A stretch of 61,860 nucleotides of DNA, from NCBI GenBank assembly GCA_021811155.1, contig JAJZPO010000006.1, forward strand, positions 1 to 61,860, given 5' to 3'. A model generated the notes under the pieces. The model did no database searches, was not told the origin of the DNA, and saw only the letters and a list, made by a program, of their open reading frames with translations. A program made the position numbers and the translations under genes. Below, one piece after another: positions 9,266 through 19,254 of the stretch. The stretch is from Bacillota bacterium. GTDB taxonomy: Bacteria; Bacillota; Desulfitobacteriia; Desulfitobacteriales; JAJXUE01. How positions within the stretch are numbered: position 1 is the stretch's first letter; each line of letters begins with the position of its first letter.

Positions 9266-9688
9266 TCAGCCAAGCCCGGCGACGTTTGCAGGACGGAGCA
9301 TCTTGGCCTCCCCTTGCTGCACTTTGATTACGTGTTCAATCAGGATCTCCGCGCTGTTCCAGTTCGTTGCCAGAGGAATATTATGAACATCGCACAGACG
9401 CAATAAAGCGGATATGTCCGGTTCGTGAGGTTGGGCGGTCAAAGGGTCACGCAGGAAAATCACCATGTCCATTTCATTACAGGCGATTAAGCTGCCGATT
9501 TGCTGGTCACCGCCAAGGGGTCCGGACAAGACCCGGGTCACCTTTAACCCGGTGGCTTCCTGAATAATTCTTCCCGTCGTACCGGTCGCAGTTAAGTCAC
9601 ACCCGGCCAGAATCTCCTTATACTTGTTTGCAAACTGCACCATTTCCTGTTTTTTGGCGTCATGGGCAATCAATGCCAGTTTTATCAA
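9266..9688 (-). CDS. mgsA: methylglyoxal synthase
   Basis: Converts dihydroxyacetone phosphate to methylglyoxal and phosphate, a glycolytic bypass. The 140-residue product carries IALIAHD-like [10 protein letters not shown], the phosphate-binding ATGTTGRII, the catalytic [11 protein letters not shown], and [12 protein letters not shown] chose the TTG at 9688 because GGAGG at 9697-9701 precedes it by 8 bases; an in-frame GTG at 9697 overlaps that site and is unlikely. It lies about 95 bp upstream of gap in the same direction, with gap having its own strong ribosome binding site. Confidence 0.93.
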   Translation of the reverse strand: MIKLALIAHDAKKQEMVQFANKYKEILAGCDLTATGTTGRIIQEATGLKVTRVLSGPLGGDQQIGSLIACNEMDMVIFLRDPLTAQPHEPDISALLRLCDVHNIPLATNWNSAEILIEHVIKVQQGEAKMLRPANVAGLG

Positions 9689-9856
9689 TGACCCCACCTC
9701 CTTTGCCCAATCCCATTACTGTACATTTGAGCCATGTTTCCCAATATCATATGTTCGAATGAACAATATATTCTGCGCAATAATGCCTTTTTCCTCTTTT
9801 TATTCTGTTCTTTCAAACATTTTTTTGCACTTGCATAAAAGCTTCCGTCCAACAAA

Positions 9857-9892
9857 CAAATGCGCGCTTCGTTTTTCCTCGAGCGCGCATTC
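9857..9892. repeat. GCGCGC hairpin repeat, copy 1
   Basis: ATGCGCGCT and AGCGCGCAT form a 9-bp stem around TCGTTTTTCCTCG. A 23-base stretch starting AAATGCGCGCTTCG is repeated exactly at about 56378-56400. Here it lies between the start of mgsA and the end of the glucan synthase gene. There is a T run in the loop but no clear T tail, so it is more likely a dispersed repeat than a terminator. Confidence 0.6.
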
Positions 9893-9923
9893 AGTACTCA
9901 ATTTCCGTGTCCTGGCCAGATAT

Positions 9924-12900
9924 CTACATGATCACCTTAACCTGGTGCTGTCTGCCGTCATCACTTAAGACAATGGTATCTCCGGCAGTTTCCTGGCCGT
10001 CCACCATAAGCTTCTCCACCCCGGTATTCTTGCCTGCCGGGTTTTCCACCTCGATATTGTACAAGGTATTTTTGTAGCGGTATTCCAGGCGGTAGCCCGG
10101 CCAATGCTTAGGGATGCAGGGCCGGATGGACAGCTTGTCAGCCTGCAGGCGGAATCCCAGAATCCCTTCCAAACCCGCCTGGTACATCCAGCCAGCCGCC
10201 CCCGTGTACCAGGACCAGCCTCCCCTGCCGCCGTGGGGCGGGATAGCATAGACGTCGGCAGCCATGACATAAGGCTCTGCCTTGTAACGGGCCACTTCCG
10301 CTTCCGTTCTGGTGTGATTGATGGGGTTGAGCATCTGGAAAACCTCCGCAGCCCTGTTCCCTTCACCCATCTCCGCCCAGGCCAGCACAGCCCAGATTGC
10401 TCCATGGGTGTACTGTCCCCCGTTTTCCCGCACTCCCGGCACATAACCCTTGATATAGCCAGGATCCAGCTTGGAGTGGTCAAAGGGAGGAGCCAAAAGC
10501 AGCAGGATTCCTTCATCCCGGCGCAGGAGGTAATGTTCCAGGGCCAGCATAGCATCCCTGGCCCGGCTGGGTTTGGCCGCACCAGAAATCACGGCCCAGG
10601 ACTGCGCAATGCAGTCGATCTGGCACTCATCGTTGCGGGCGGAGCCCAAAGGCGTCCCATCGTCAAAATAGGCCCTGCGGTACCATCCCCCGTCCCAACC
10701 CTGCCGTTCCAGGTTTTCTTTCAGTTCCTCCGCTGTTGCCAGGTAGCTCTTGGACCGTTCTTCGTCGCCGCGAGCCTGGCACAGCCGGGCAAACCGCTGC
10801 AGGGTTACATAGAGGAACCAGCCCAACCAGACACTTTCTCCTTTGCCTTTAATGCCGATACGGCTGAAACCATCATTCCAGTCGCCGGAACCGATGAGGG
10901 GGAGTCCGTGTGAGCCGAAGCGCAGGCCCCTGTCGATGGCCCTCAGGCAGTGTTCATAAACACTGCCTGTTTCACCCGAGATCCCTGGCACAAAATAACG
11001 TTCATCCTCGTTCTCGCCCAGGAACTCTCCTGCCAGAAAACCTGCCTGCTCATCCAGGATGGAGTAGTCCCCGGTATGCTCCACATAGTCGGCGGTTACG
11101 TAGGGAAGCCACAACAGGTCATCGGAAAATTTGGTCCGGATGCCTTTGTTTTTCTCCTGGTGCCACCAATGCTGTACATCCCCTTCCACAAACTGGTGGG
11201 AAGCATGGTGCAGGATCTGCTGTCTCGTCCATTGGGGAGCAGCAATAACCAGAGCCATGCTGTCCTGAAGCTGGTCCCGGAATCCGAAAGCGCCACCCGA
11301 CTGGTAGAAGGCGGAGCGGGCCCAAATGCGGCACACCACGGTTTGATACAAGAGCCAGCGGTTTAAGAGCAAATCCATTGACCTGTCCGGGGTTTGAACC
11401 TGGACAACGCCCAGGACCTGGTCCCACATCTCATGTACCTGACTGAGTGCTGAATGCACCTGGTCCGGTTCTGAGTATTTGGCTGCCAGCCGGCTGAGGT
11501 CCTCTCGCCCAGCAGCTTCTCCCAGAACAAACCACAGTGTTTTCTCTTCCCCTGGCTTAAGGTTTACAGCCAACTGCAGAACGGCACAGGGGTCAAGCCC
11601 GGCCCCTACGCTGCCGGAAAGGGTTTCCCGCCTCAGGGCTGCCGGATTAGTCAAACTGCCGTTTCTGCCGATAAATTCTGTGCGGTCCCCTGTATATGAC
11701 AGGGTCGTGCCGCCGCAGCCGCAGAGGAAGGCGTATCGCCCGGCGAATTCCTCCTGATAAACGTTACGCGCCAGGATTGCTCCCTGTTCAGGCGACAACC
11801 CGGTTACCAGGTAAGGCAAGGTCAACTCCCGCGTCACCCCCAACACCAGTTCGGCGTAGTAAAAGGCAGTCAACCTGATTTCTTGCTCAGAATGGTTCCG
11901 CAAACTCAACTGAACTATTTTCACCGGATCCGCAGGCGGCACAAACATCAGCAGACGCTGTTCCAACCCGTTGCTGGAGTGTTCGAACACCGTATAGCCC
12001 TGGCCGTGGCGGACCAGATATTTCTCTCCGCCCGGCACCGGACCAGGTGTGGGTGTCCAAAAATCGCCGCTTTCTTCATCCCTCAGGTATAGCACCTCGC
12101 CGTGAGGGTCCGTTACCGGGTCATTGGACCAGGGCGTCAGCTTATTTTCCCTGCTGTTTTGCGACCAGGTATAGCCTGCTCCGGACTCAGAGACTTGAAA
12201 ACCGAAACCCGGATTGGCGATGACATTGATCCAGGGCAGTGGAGTCTTGCACCTTTCTCCCAGAGCCATGATGTATTCCCTACCATCAGGGCTGAACCCG
12301 CCATAACCGTTGGGATATTGCAGACTGGCTGGAAGTTCCGGGCAGGCCGGACCCTTCAGCCGATGTTCCACATGCCGATCTTTTTCCCAGACTACACCCG
12401 GTCCCGGATAAGCGGCGGTTTCCGTTTTCTGCTTCAAAAGCTTGCTTTGCTTGCGGATTTGTATCGTGCAGGAACCTCCCTGGCCGGAAAATACCGCCCT
12501 TGCCACCGTCAGGAGCAGGGTCAAGTCTTCCGGCGGCAGTAAATCCTTCTGCAGCAGGAATATTCCACCCGCCCGGTTCAGCAGTTCCCGGGCGTGACCG
12601 GTGGATATCAGATCCCTCAAAGCGTCCTGTAAATCCTGAATATAGCCGCTCTGGTCTTCATTCAGGATAACCAGGTCCACCTGCAGCCCTTTCAGGCGCC
12701 AGTATTCGTGCACCACCAGGAATTGCCGCACCATGTCCAGGTGGGCTTGTTCCTGCACCCGCAAAAGGACTACCGGCAGATCCCCGGAGATGGCGTAAGG
12801 CCAGAGGGAGGATTGACCCCGCGTATTTCGGGCCAGTTCTGTCCCCAGTTCCTGGCGACACGGGCTTAAGTATAAGAGGTTGCCGGCCAGGTTCAGGGCC

Positions 12901-15900
12901 TCATTGGCCTGGAGGGGAGGGAAATTCAAATGACGCAGTTCCATCTGGCTGTAAGTCCAGGCCAGCTGAAAAGCCCGCTCCGCAGACCCGTGGTCCTGGT
13001 ACTTTTCCGCCAGGCGGATGACTTCCTCGCGGTTCTCGCCGATGCCTGTACCAAAGGATACCCTTACTGTCTGGCCCGGGCGGATCCTTACGCGCTGGCG
13101 CAGACTCATGATGGGGTCCAGTACCGCTCCGGTGGTGTTGGAAAGGGGTTGGTTGGGCTCCATGGCCTGGGGCCTGGCCAATGTTTTGCCCCTGCCGATG
13201 AAGCGGGAACGATCCGTCTCGTATTGAATTGACCCTACCCCTTCACCCTCCAGCGCCACGGTATGCATCAGCCAGAGCCTGGCCTGGTTTTCCCGCCTTG
13301 GCCGCCGGGAGGCTAAAAGGGCCCGGTGCGTAAATTCGGTTTGGATAAACAGGTTGCCGAAGGCCGGATGGGCCAGGTCCTCGCTGGGGCGGGCCAGGAC
13401 TGTTTCGAAATAGCTGGTGATCTCCAGCGTACGGTCATGCTGGCTGTGGTTGGTGAGAGAAAGCCTGCGCACCTCGACCTGATCTTCCGGCGATACACAA
13501 ATTTCGGTACGGGTGACTATATTGCCATCTTTGCGGTAATACTCCACCCGGTCCGGAGCGAAAGTCACTTTGTAGCCATCGCCCTGAACACCGCAGGGGA
13601 GAAAACCCGAAGACCAGACCGAACCGGAATTCAGGTTCTGGATATAGAAATACATGCCCCAACTGTCCCTGGTGACATCTTCCCGCCAGCGGGAAACGGA
13701 GATGTTCCCCCACCTGCTGTAACCCGAGCCCGCATTGCTCAACATCACTGAATACTGCCCGTTAGCCAGGAAGTGGGTCACAGGAATCACGCTGTCGGCA
13801 GTATTAAGCGATATATAGGCAGGCCCCTCCATGTCAGGCATGTCCCAACCGCCCGCCTCGATTCTGTGTTCCTCGGGCTGTGACGCGATATGGGTTTCCG
13901 CCGGCGCACGTTCCTGCAGCAGCAATTCACTGGACTGGATTATGGCATCGGCGTGGAAGCGGCGCTGCATGATATTCCCATGCAGAACATTATCCAAAGC
14001 CAAAAGGGACATGCCCTGGTGGTGCGCCATAAAACTCTGCACTATCCCCAGGCCCGGTCCTACCGGCACCCGTTCCGAAGTATAGTCTATAGCCTCAAAT
14101 AAGCCGTAAGCCCCCGCAAATCCCTTTTCCCGCATGGTTTTCAGGTTTGCCAAGGCTGCGCGGGGATCAACCATCAGGGCCAAAAAAGTAGCATATGGGG
14201 CAATGACCAGTTCCTGCACCAGCCCCCGCTTCAGTCCCAGCCCCGGCACACCGAAAGCTTTGTACTGATAGTTTCGCTGCGCGTCAAACATGTAGAATCC
14301 GGACTCGGATATTCCCCAGGGGATGGAGCGCTGAGCGGCGTACAGGCGCTGTACTTCTACCACCGACCTGTATGTTTCGTCCAGCAAGGTTCCCGGAAAA
14401 GTGCGCATGACCAGAAGCGGCATCAGAAACTCAAACATGGTCCCGCTCCAGGAAGCAAGGCTTCTCCTTCCCTTAACCCTGGTCAAGGTCCGCCCCAGCC
14501 GGAACCAATGGCTCTGAGGCACTTCGCCCCTGGCGATGGCAAGATAACTGGCTTGTCTTGCCTCCGAGGCCAAAAGGTCATAATATGATTTGTCCAGAGC
14601 CTGGTCGTTGATCCTGTACCCAATGGAAAACAGCTGCCGCTGTTCATTGTAGAGCGGTTTGAAGTCCGTGGCATCAACCATCGTCCGCAGCCGTTTCTGC
14701 AACTCTTCACTCTGGCGCAGCAGGTCCTGGGCTTGCTCCTGCGCCCCGGCCGACCATTCTGCCCCGGCTCCGCTTTCCTGCAAACGGACATAGCTTTCGG
14801 CCAAGCGGCGGAGGTCGAGTCCGGCGGTCAACCCAGCCAGGGTATCTGCCTCCGTCCCGCTTACCTGGCCCAGCCAGGGATAGAGCGCTGTCAGTTCGCT
14901 CTTGAAGGATTCTATCATGCCCATCAAATGCTGCGCCCAGAACTCTGACTTTTCCGGCAAGCCGGAGGGCAGGGAGAATTCCTGCAGCAAAGTGTGAAAC
15001 TGCCTGATGTCCAGCTCCTCTTCCTGCAGCAGCTTATCCAATGAGCGTCTAAAAGACTCAAACTCAGGATAGGCCTGATCCAAATCCTCCAACAGCAGTT
15101 CATAGGTTTGCCTGAGGCCCCTGAGCATACTCATATTCAAAACAGGGCCCTTGACCATTTCCTGCAGTCCCGCCAGCAGGGTGAGGACGTAAACCACAAA
15201 GTTTCCGCTGTCCACGCTGGAGACGTAAAGAGGCTGCAGCGGCTGCAGGGTCTTGGTGTCATACCAGTTATAAAAATGCCCCTTCCAGCGCTCCAGTTTT
15301 TCCAGGGTATTCAGGCTCTTGGCCGTACGCCTGAGCGCTTCCGTCAGGGTTAAATACCCCTGGTCCCTGGCAGCCAGGTTGGTCAGCAAAGCCAGGCCCA
15401 TGTTTGTGGGCGATGTTCTGTGAGCCACCCCGTTAGGGGGGTCTGCCTGCACATTGTCGGGCGGGAGCCAGTTATCATCATCGGCCACAAAATCCTCAAA
15501 GAAAGCCCAAATCCGCCGCGCCCACCGGTTAAGTTCCGCCTGTTCCCCGGGAGAGAGGGTCCCGGTTCCCTGGGCCAGAGGCAGACTCACCTTATAGGCC
15601 AGCCAGGGCGCTGCCAGCCAGATCAGGGCCAGGGGGGAAAACATTACAGCCGCTCCGGGTGTGAGCCAGAGCAAAACGGCAAAATAGAGCAGGACTGCAG
15701 CCACGGCCGGAAACATCAATTGCCAGGATGTCCTGTGTCTGGTATCCACCCTCCGCTCCGTGTCAGCAGCCGTTTCCCATTCCAGCATACCCCTGTGGCT
15801 GACAAACTGGCGGTACAGGCTGCGCGCGATGGCATCAAGCTGAACATAAGCCTGAAATGGCAGAAAGGCCAGAAGCAGAAAAACCTGGGTAAGGCTTTCC

Positions 15901-18452
15901 AGCAAATCCAACGGCCCGTTTTTGCCGCTTCGGTCCAGGAAGTGATTGATCACACCCAGCATCACCGGTATGAGCAGGTTAAGCAGGACCAGGCCGGCCC
16001 ACACCCAGGGCTGGCCCGGGAAGAGAACAAAGCCCAGCAGTATCAACAGCGCCTGCGTTGCAGCTTCCAGGCTCCGCCGCAAGTTGTCAAAGATTTTCCA
16101 ACGCGAAATCAAAGGCAGTGGTTTGAACAGCCAGGGCAGGATCTGCCAGTCCCCCCTGACCCAGCGGTGCAGGCGGCGCACAAAAGAGTGATATTTCGCC
16201 GGAAAGCCGTCAATAAGCTCGATGTCCGTCACAAGCCCGGTTCTGGCGTAGAGACCTTCCAACAGGTCATGGCTCAAAATCGTGTTCTCTGGAAAGTCCT
16301 CTGTCACCTGGTGGAACACGGCAAGATCATAAATTCCCTTGCCGGTAAAACTTCCTTCACCAAACAGGTCCTGGTAGACATCAGACACAGCTGTGGTATA
16401 AGGGTCGATGCCTACCTTGCCTGAGAAGATGCGGGAGAAGAAGGATGCTCCGGCGTTAAGAATGGAAACACCCACCCGGGGCTGCAAAATTCCATAGCCG
16501 CCTGTTACCCGTTTGCCGTCCTCACTCAGCCGGGGCGCGTGCAGGGGATGGGCCATGGTCCCGATCAATTTCTTGGCTGCACCACGGGGGAGTTGGGTGT
16601 CAGCGTCCAGGGTGATTACGTAGCGCACGCCCTGGAGCAGTGAAAGCTCTCCGATTTGAGTCTCATAGCTGGTAGGCGACTTTCCGAGCAGCAGGCGGTT
16701 GAATTCAATCAATTTGCCCCGTTTGCGCTCCCAGCCCATCCAGAGCCCTTCTGCCTCATTCCACTGCCTTTTGCGGTTAAACAGGTAAAAACGGCCGGAG
16801 CCGTATTTCTGGTTTAGGGCTTCAATTCCCGAGACTGCCGCCGCCAGCACTTCCGGGTCCCCCGGCGCAACTTCGCTGTCAGCGTCAGGGTAATCCCCCA
16901 ACAGGGCAAAATGCAGGTTAGGATCCTGGTTGGCCAGGAAGTAAACCTCCATTTGCCCCAAGAGTTCCCTTACACGCGGCACGCTGTTCAAAAAGGTCGG
17001 AATCACCACTAATGTTCGCAGTTCTTCCGGGATCTTCTCCTGCAGCTCCAGCTTCGGGAAAAAGGATGGGGGCAGAATCCGGGTAACTCCCCAGTGAACC
17101 AGGGCTATAGCAATACTGCTGGCAGGAATGCACATGACTGCCAGAGCCAGGAGTACCATGCCCAGGCCGCTGTACTTAGCCGCATAAGCTCCAAAGAAGT
17201 AGAGGATGAGGGCGGTGAGCAGGAAAATGCCCCCGAAATATGTGGTCCCCGGGTTGCTGCGCACCCCTCGCCGCAAACGCGACCAAAAGTGGCGCAGCGG
17301 CCCCCACTCCTTTTCCAGGTCCTCCTCCAGCTGTTGGCAGCCAGGCCCAAGCAGATAATATCCCACGTGAGAAGCAGGTTGGTTTCCGTTTTTGGAGGCC
17401 TGTTCCGACCACTCCAGCACTTTGCGGGCCACAACCAGTTCAGACACCCCGAAACGCCGCGCCAGTTTTTCCACCCGGTGCCTGTACTTGTCGCGTGAAT
17501 CAAAGTCCATGCGGGGATAGGTGCCGTCCGGGTCGGACAGCAGAACTTTTTCCACCAAGCTTATTTCTTCAAAAAACCGCGGCCAGTCCTCCTCGCTTAA
17601 AAAGCGCAGGCTGGTGATGGCGTGTCCCATGGATACCTGGGCCATAGCCTGGCGCTGGTGTTCCAGCTTGGCCATCCCTTCGGCCGTGGCATCCTGTTTA
17701 GCCAGGACGCGGTCAAACCAATGCAGGACCGGCGCCCCCTCCGGGCCCAAATCCCGCAGGCGGCGCAGAAGGCGCTCCGCATAGGCCGGTGAATAACTGT
17801 CTCTGCGCCCGGCCGCGTCAAGCAGTTCCGTCCATTCCTCAGGCTTGTGCTCGACGTGGGCAAAAGGCACAATCCACCTGTCTGCCCCTTCCCGCTCATG
17901 CTGGGTGAACACTACCTGCTCCACCATGCGGCGGATATTTTCCAAAAGGGCAATGCGCAGCATGATCGGGATAGCCCACAGCTCTCCGCTGGATAAGGGG
18001 ACCTCCGCCTGGTAGGTGTTGATAAAATCCCTCAGGGTTTCGGCCTGCAGGTGGCTGTCCGTATGCTCAATCAGTTCCACCATGAGGGCGAAAACCCGCG
18101 GGTACCCCTGAAACAACCCGCCGGCCAACCGGGGGAGCTGGCGCTCGTACCTGGACGGGAGATTGCTTTCAATCTCCTGCCTCAAGTCTTTCAACAGGTA
18201 GAAATTGTCCAGAAACCACTCGGCAGCGGGTATCATGTCCCCCGTCCGCTTTACATAGTCAGAAACCTCGCTGTAAGCCAACTGCAGAAATTCCATGTTT
18301 TCCGCCACACGCGGAAAGAGATACCGTCTTTTCTTTTCCAAACCGGCATGGGCATGAAACCGGGCTATCTCAAAGGCATGGTTAAGCAGGTCGTCCTTGC
18401 TCAGCACGATGTCCCGCAGTGGTTTGTCCGCTGGATTTATGGTAAACTTCAT
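9924..18452 (-). CDS. giant cyclic beta-1,2-glucan synthase-like protein (GT84 plus GH94)
   Basis: A protein of about 2842 residues with the layout of NdvB/ChvB, which polymerise and cyclise beta-1,2-glucan from UDP-glucose at the inner membrane. An N-terminal soluble region is followed by membrane segments near 404-447. A processive glycosyltransferase follows with TLDADTQLP near 619, SHDLLEG, and RRLHRWVRGDWQ near 766. More membrane segments reach about 990. A glycoamylase-like domain (SGTMFEFLMP near 1337, FMAHHQGMS near 1474) comes next. The C-terminal half is GH94-like, with FRDQLQDS near 2394 and GSGDWNDG near 2523, where the Asp is the expected catalytic acid. The start is uncertain: ATG at 18452 fits the protein best, while a TTG at 18512 is also open. 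No NdvA-type exporter is in the window. Confidence 0.88.
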   Translation of the reverse strand: MKFTINPADKPLRDIVLSKDDLLNHAFEIARFHAHAGLEKKRRYLFPRVAENMEFLQLAYSEVSDYVKRTGDMIPAAEWFLDNFYLLKDLRQEIESNLPSRYERQLPRLAGGLFQGYPRVFALMVELIEHTDSHLQAETLRDFINTYQAEVPLSSGELWAIPIMLRIALLENIRRMVEQVVFTQHEREGADRWIVPFAHVEHKPEEWTELLDAAGRRDSYSPAYAERLLRRLRDLGPEGAPVLHWFDRVLAKQDATAEGMAKLEHQRQAMAQVSMGHAITSLRFLSEEDWPRFFEEISLVEKVLLSDPDGTYPRMDFDSRDKYRHRVEKLARRFGVSELVVARKVLEWSEQASKNGNQPASHVGYYLLGPGCQQLEEDLEKEWGPLRHFWSRLRRGVRSNPGTTYFGGIFLLTALILYFFGAYAAKYSGLGMVLLALAVMCIPASSIAIALVHWGVTRILPPSFFPKLELQEKIPEELRTLVVIPTFLNSVPRVRELLGQMEVYFLANQDPNLHFALLGDYPDADSEVAPGDPEVLAAAVSGIEALNQKYGSGRFYLFNRKRQWNEAEGLWMGWERKRGKLIEFNRLLLGKSPTSYETQIGELSLLQGVRYVITLDADTQLPRGAAKKLIGTMAHPLHAPRLSEDGKRVTGGYGILQPRVGVSILNAGASFFSRIFSGKVGIDPYTTAVSDVYQDLFGEGSFTGKGIYDLAVFHQVTEDFPENTILSHDLLEGLYARTGLVTDIELIDGFPAKYHSFVRRLHRWVRGDWQILPWLFKPLPLISRWKIFDNLRRSLEAATQALLILLGFVLFPGQPWVWAGLVLLNLLIPVMLGVINHFLDRSGKNGPLDLLESLTQVFLLLAFLPFQAYVQLDAIARSLYRQFVSHRGMLEWETAADTERRVDTRHRTSWQLMFPAVAAVLLYFAVLLWLTPGAAVMFSPLALIWLAAPWLAYKVSLPLAQGTGTLSPGEQAELNRWARRIWAFFEDFVADDDNWLPPDNVQADPPNGVAHRTSPTNMGLALLTNLAARDQGYLTLTEALRRTAKSLNTLEKLERWKGHFYNWYDTKTLQPLQPLYVSSVDSGNFVVYVLTLLAGLQEMVKGPVLNMSMLRGLRQTYELLLEDLDQAYPEFESFRRSLDKLLQEEELDIRQFHTLLQEFSLPSGLPEKSEFWAQHLMGMIESFKSELTALYPWLGQVSGTEADTLAGLTAGLDLRRLAESYVRLQESGAGAEWSAGAQEQAQDLLRQSEELQKRLRTMVDATDFKPLYNEQRQLFSIGYRINDQALDKSYYDLLASEARQASYLAIARGEVPQSHWFRLGRTLTRVKGRRSLASWSGTMFEFLMPLLVMRTFPGTLLDETYRSVVEVQRLYAAQRSIPWGISESGFYMFDAQRNYQYKAFGVPGLGLKRGLVQELVIAPYATFLALMVDPRAALANLKTMREKGFAGAYGLFEAIDYTSERVPVGPGLGIVQSFMAHHQGMSLLALDNVLHGNIMQRRFHADAIIQSSELLLQERAPAETHIASQPEEHRIEAGGWDMPDMEGPAYISLNTADSVIPVTHFLANGQYSVMLSNAGSGYSRWGNISVSRWREDVTRDSWGMYFYIQNLNSGSVWSSGFLPCGVQGDGYKVTFAPDRVEYYRKDGNIVTRTEICVSPEDQVEVRRLSLTNHSQHDRTLEITSYFETVLARPSEDLAHPAFGNLFIQTEFTHRALLASRRPRRENQARLWLMHTVALEGEGVGSIQYETDRSRFIGRGKTLARPQAMEPNQPLSNTTGAVLDPIMSLRQRVRIRPGQTVRVSFGTGIGENREEVIRLAEKYQDHGSAERAFQLAWTYSQMELRHLNFPPLQANEALNLAGNLLYLSPCRQELGTELARNTRGQSSLWPYAISGDLPVVLLRVQEQAHLDMVRQFLVVHEYWRLKGLQVDLVILNEDQSGYIQDLQDALRDLISTGHARELLNRAGGIFLLQKDLLPPEDLTLLLTVARAVFSGQGGSCTIQIRKQSKLLKQKTETAAYPGPGVVWEKDRHVEHRLKGPACPELPASLQYPNGYGGFSPDGREYIMALGERCKTPLPWINVIANPGFGFQVSESGAGYTWSQNSRENKLTPWSNDPVTDPHGEVLYLRDEESGDFWTPTPGPVPGGEKYLVRHGQGYTVFEHSSNGLEQRLLMFVPPADPVKIVQLSLRNHSEQEIRLTAFYYAELVLGVTRELTLPYLVTGLSPEQGAILARNVYQEEFAGRYAFLCGCGGTTLSYTGDRTEFIGRNGSLTNPAALRRETLSGSVGAGLDPCAVLQLAVNLKPGEEKTLWFVLGEAAGREDLSRLAAKYSEPDQVHSALSQVHEMWDQVLGVVQVQTPDRSMDLLLNRWLLYQTVVCRIWARSAFYQSGGAFGFRDQLQDSMALVIAAPQWTRQQILHHASHQFVEGDVQHWWHQEKNKGIRTKFSDDLLWLPYVTADYVEHTGDYSILDEQAGFLAGEFLGENEDERYFVPGISGETGSVYEHCLRAIDRGLRFGSHGLPLIGSGDWNDGFSRIGIKGKGESVWLGWFLYVTLQRFARLCQARGDEERSKSYLATAEELKENLERQGWDGGWYRRAYFDDGTPLGSARNDECQIDCIAQSWAVISGAAKPSRARDAMLALEHYLLRRDEGILLLLAPPFDHSKLDPGYIKGYVPGVRENGGQYTHGAIWAVLAWAEMGEGNRAAEVFQMLNPINHTRTEAEVARYKAEPYVMAADVYAIPPHGGRGGWSWYTGAAGWMYQAGLEGILGFRLQADKLSIRPCIPKHWPGYRLEYRYKNTLYNIEVENPAGKNTGVEKLMVDGQETAGDTIVLSDDGRQHQVKVIM

Positions 18453-18601
18453 TTCCGTTATCACCGTAACCCGAGATGTTATTTTTTCGCAATCTTTATG
18501 AATTATGTCCAATTCTATGCGTCGGGATTCATCAATGCTGCATCCGCTGCCTTCACAACGGATAACTTATTCCATTTTTTCCAATATATTTCTTTCGCTG
18601 C

Positions 18602-18634
18602 AAAAAAAATAAATCCCTGCAGCTTCAGGGATTT
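18602..18634 (-). terminator. terminator of the lytic transglycosylase transcript
   Basis: On the minus strand AAATCCCTG pairs with CAGGGATTT around six bases and is followed by A and eight Ts. The stem begins within the stop codon region of the transglycosylase gene and ends the leftward mutM-ytaF-coaE-transglycosylase series. Confidence 0.88.
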
Positions 18635-19200
18635 GTCTCCGGATATAACTCTTTATATTTGTTGTAACTGTAAAGTACTTTCTTCACGTACTCCCTTGTT
18701 TCTTTGATTGGTATTTCATCTATCTGTCCCTGGGGACTGATGTCTCCCTTGCTGAGCCATTCCTGGACCCGTCCCCGTCCACCGTTATAGGATGCAAGCA
18801 CCAGCACCAGGTTGTTGTTAAACTGTTTGGACAAGTTGGCAAGGTACCAGGACCCGAGCATGATATTGGTTTCCGGTTCATAGAGCTGATCTTTGCTGTA
18901 ATTCTTCAACCCCATCTTTTCCGCCGCCCATTCAGCTGTGTCAGGCATTAGCTGCATCACCCCGCGGGCACCGGCCGAGGACTCGGACTTGGGCATGAAT
19001 CTGCTCTCCTCCCTGATTACAGCAGTCACCAGGAGAGGGTCAACGCCAAAGCGGTTGGCCTGCTGCTGCACTATGAGCTTGTAAGGCATTGGATAACGCA
19101 GTTTTTGCACCGGGGGAAGTTCATACAGCACAAACAAAAAGAACACCCCGGCCAAAACCAGGGAGACCCATTTTACCACTTTTCTCGCAACAATAACCAT
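18625..19200 (-). CDS. Slt-type lytic transglycosylase
   Basis: A 191-residue peptidoglycan lytic transglycosylase (GH23). One N-terminal membrane anchor (WVSLVLAGVFFLFVLYEL) precedes the catalytic domain, with the catalytic Glu in VIREESRF, then SAGARGVMQLMPDTA and LASYNGGRGRVQEW. It should cleave murein glycan strands outside the membrane. I chose the ATG at 19200 because GGAGGG lies 5 bases upstream at 19206-19211; the longer open frame starting 13 codons earlier has no such site. It follows coaE by 54 bp and ends in a terminator. Confidence 0.92.
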   Translation of the reverse strand: MVIVARKVVKWVSLVLAGVFFLFVLYELPPVQKLRYPMPYKLIVQQQANRFGVDPLLVTAVIREESRFMPKSESSAGARGVMQLMPDTAEWAAEKMGLKNYSKDQLYEPETNIMLGSWYLANLSKQFNNNLVLVLASYNGGRGRVQEWLSKGDISPQGQIDEIPIKETREYVKKVLYSYNKYKELYPETNP

Positions 19201-19254
19201 ATTTGCCCTCCGGCCCACCGCTAAAAAGAATATTACCAAACCGGGACCGCAGTC

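Noticed and set aside
9741-9775. LexA-like palindrome TGTTCGAATGAACA upstream of mgsA.
   Set aside because: The centre spacing and flanks do not fit GAAC-N4-GTTC, and mgsA is not an expected SOS gene.
15420-16424. Long plus-strand open frame (334 codons) inside the glucan synthase gene, and similar ones at 10104-10913 and 17094-17498.
   Set aside because: They are antisense to a conserved multi-domain protein, have no recognisable motifs or proper ribosome binding sites, and result from high GC with few stop codons in that frame.
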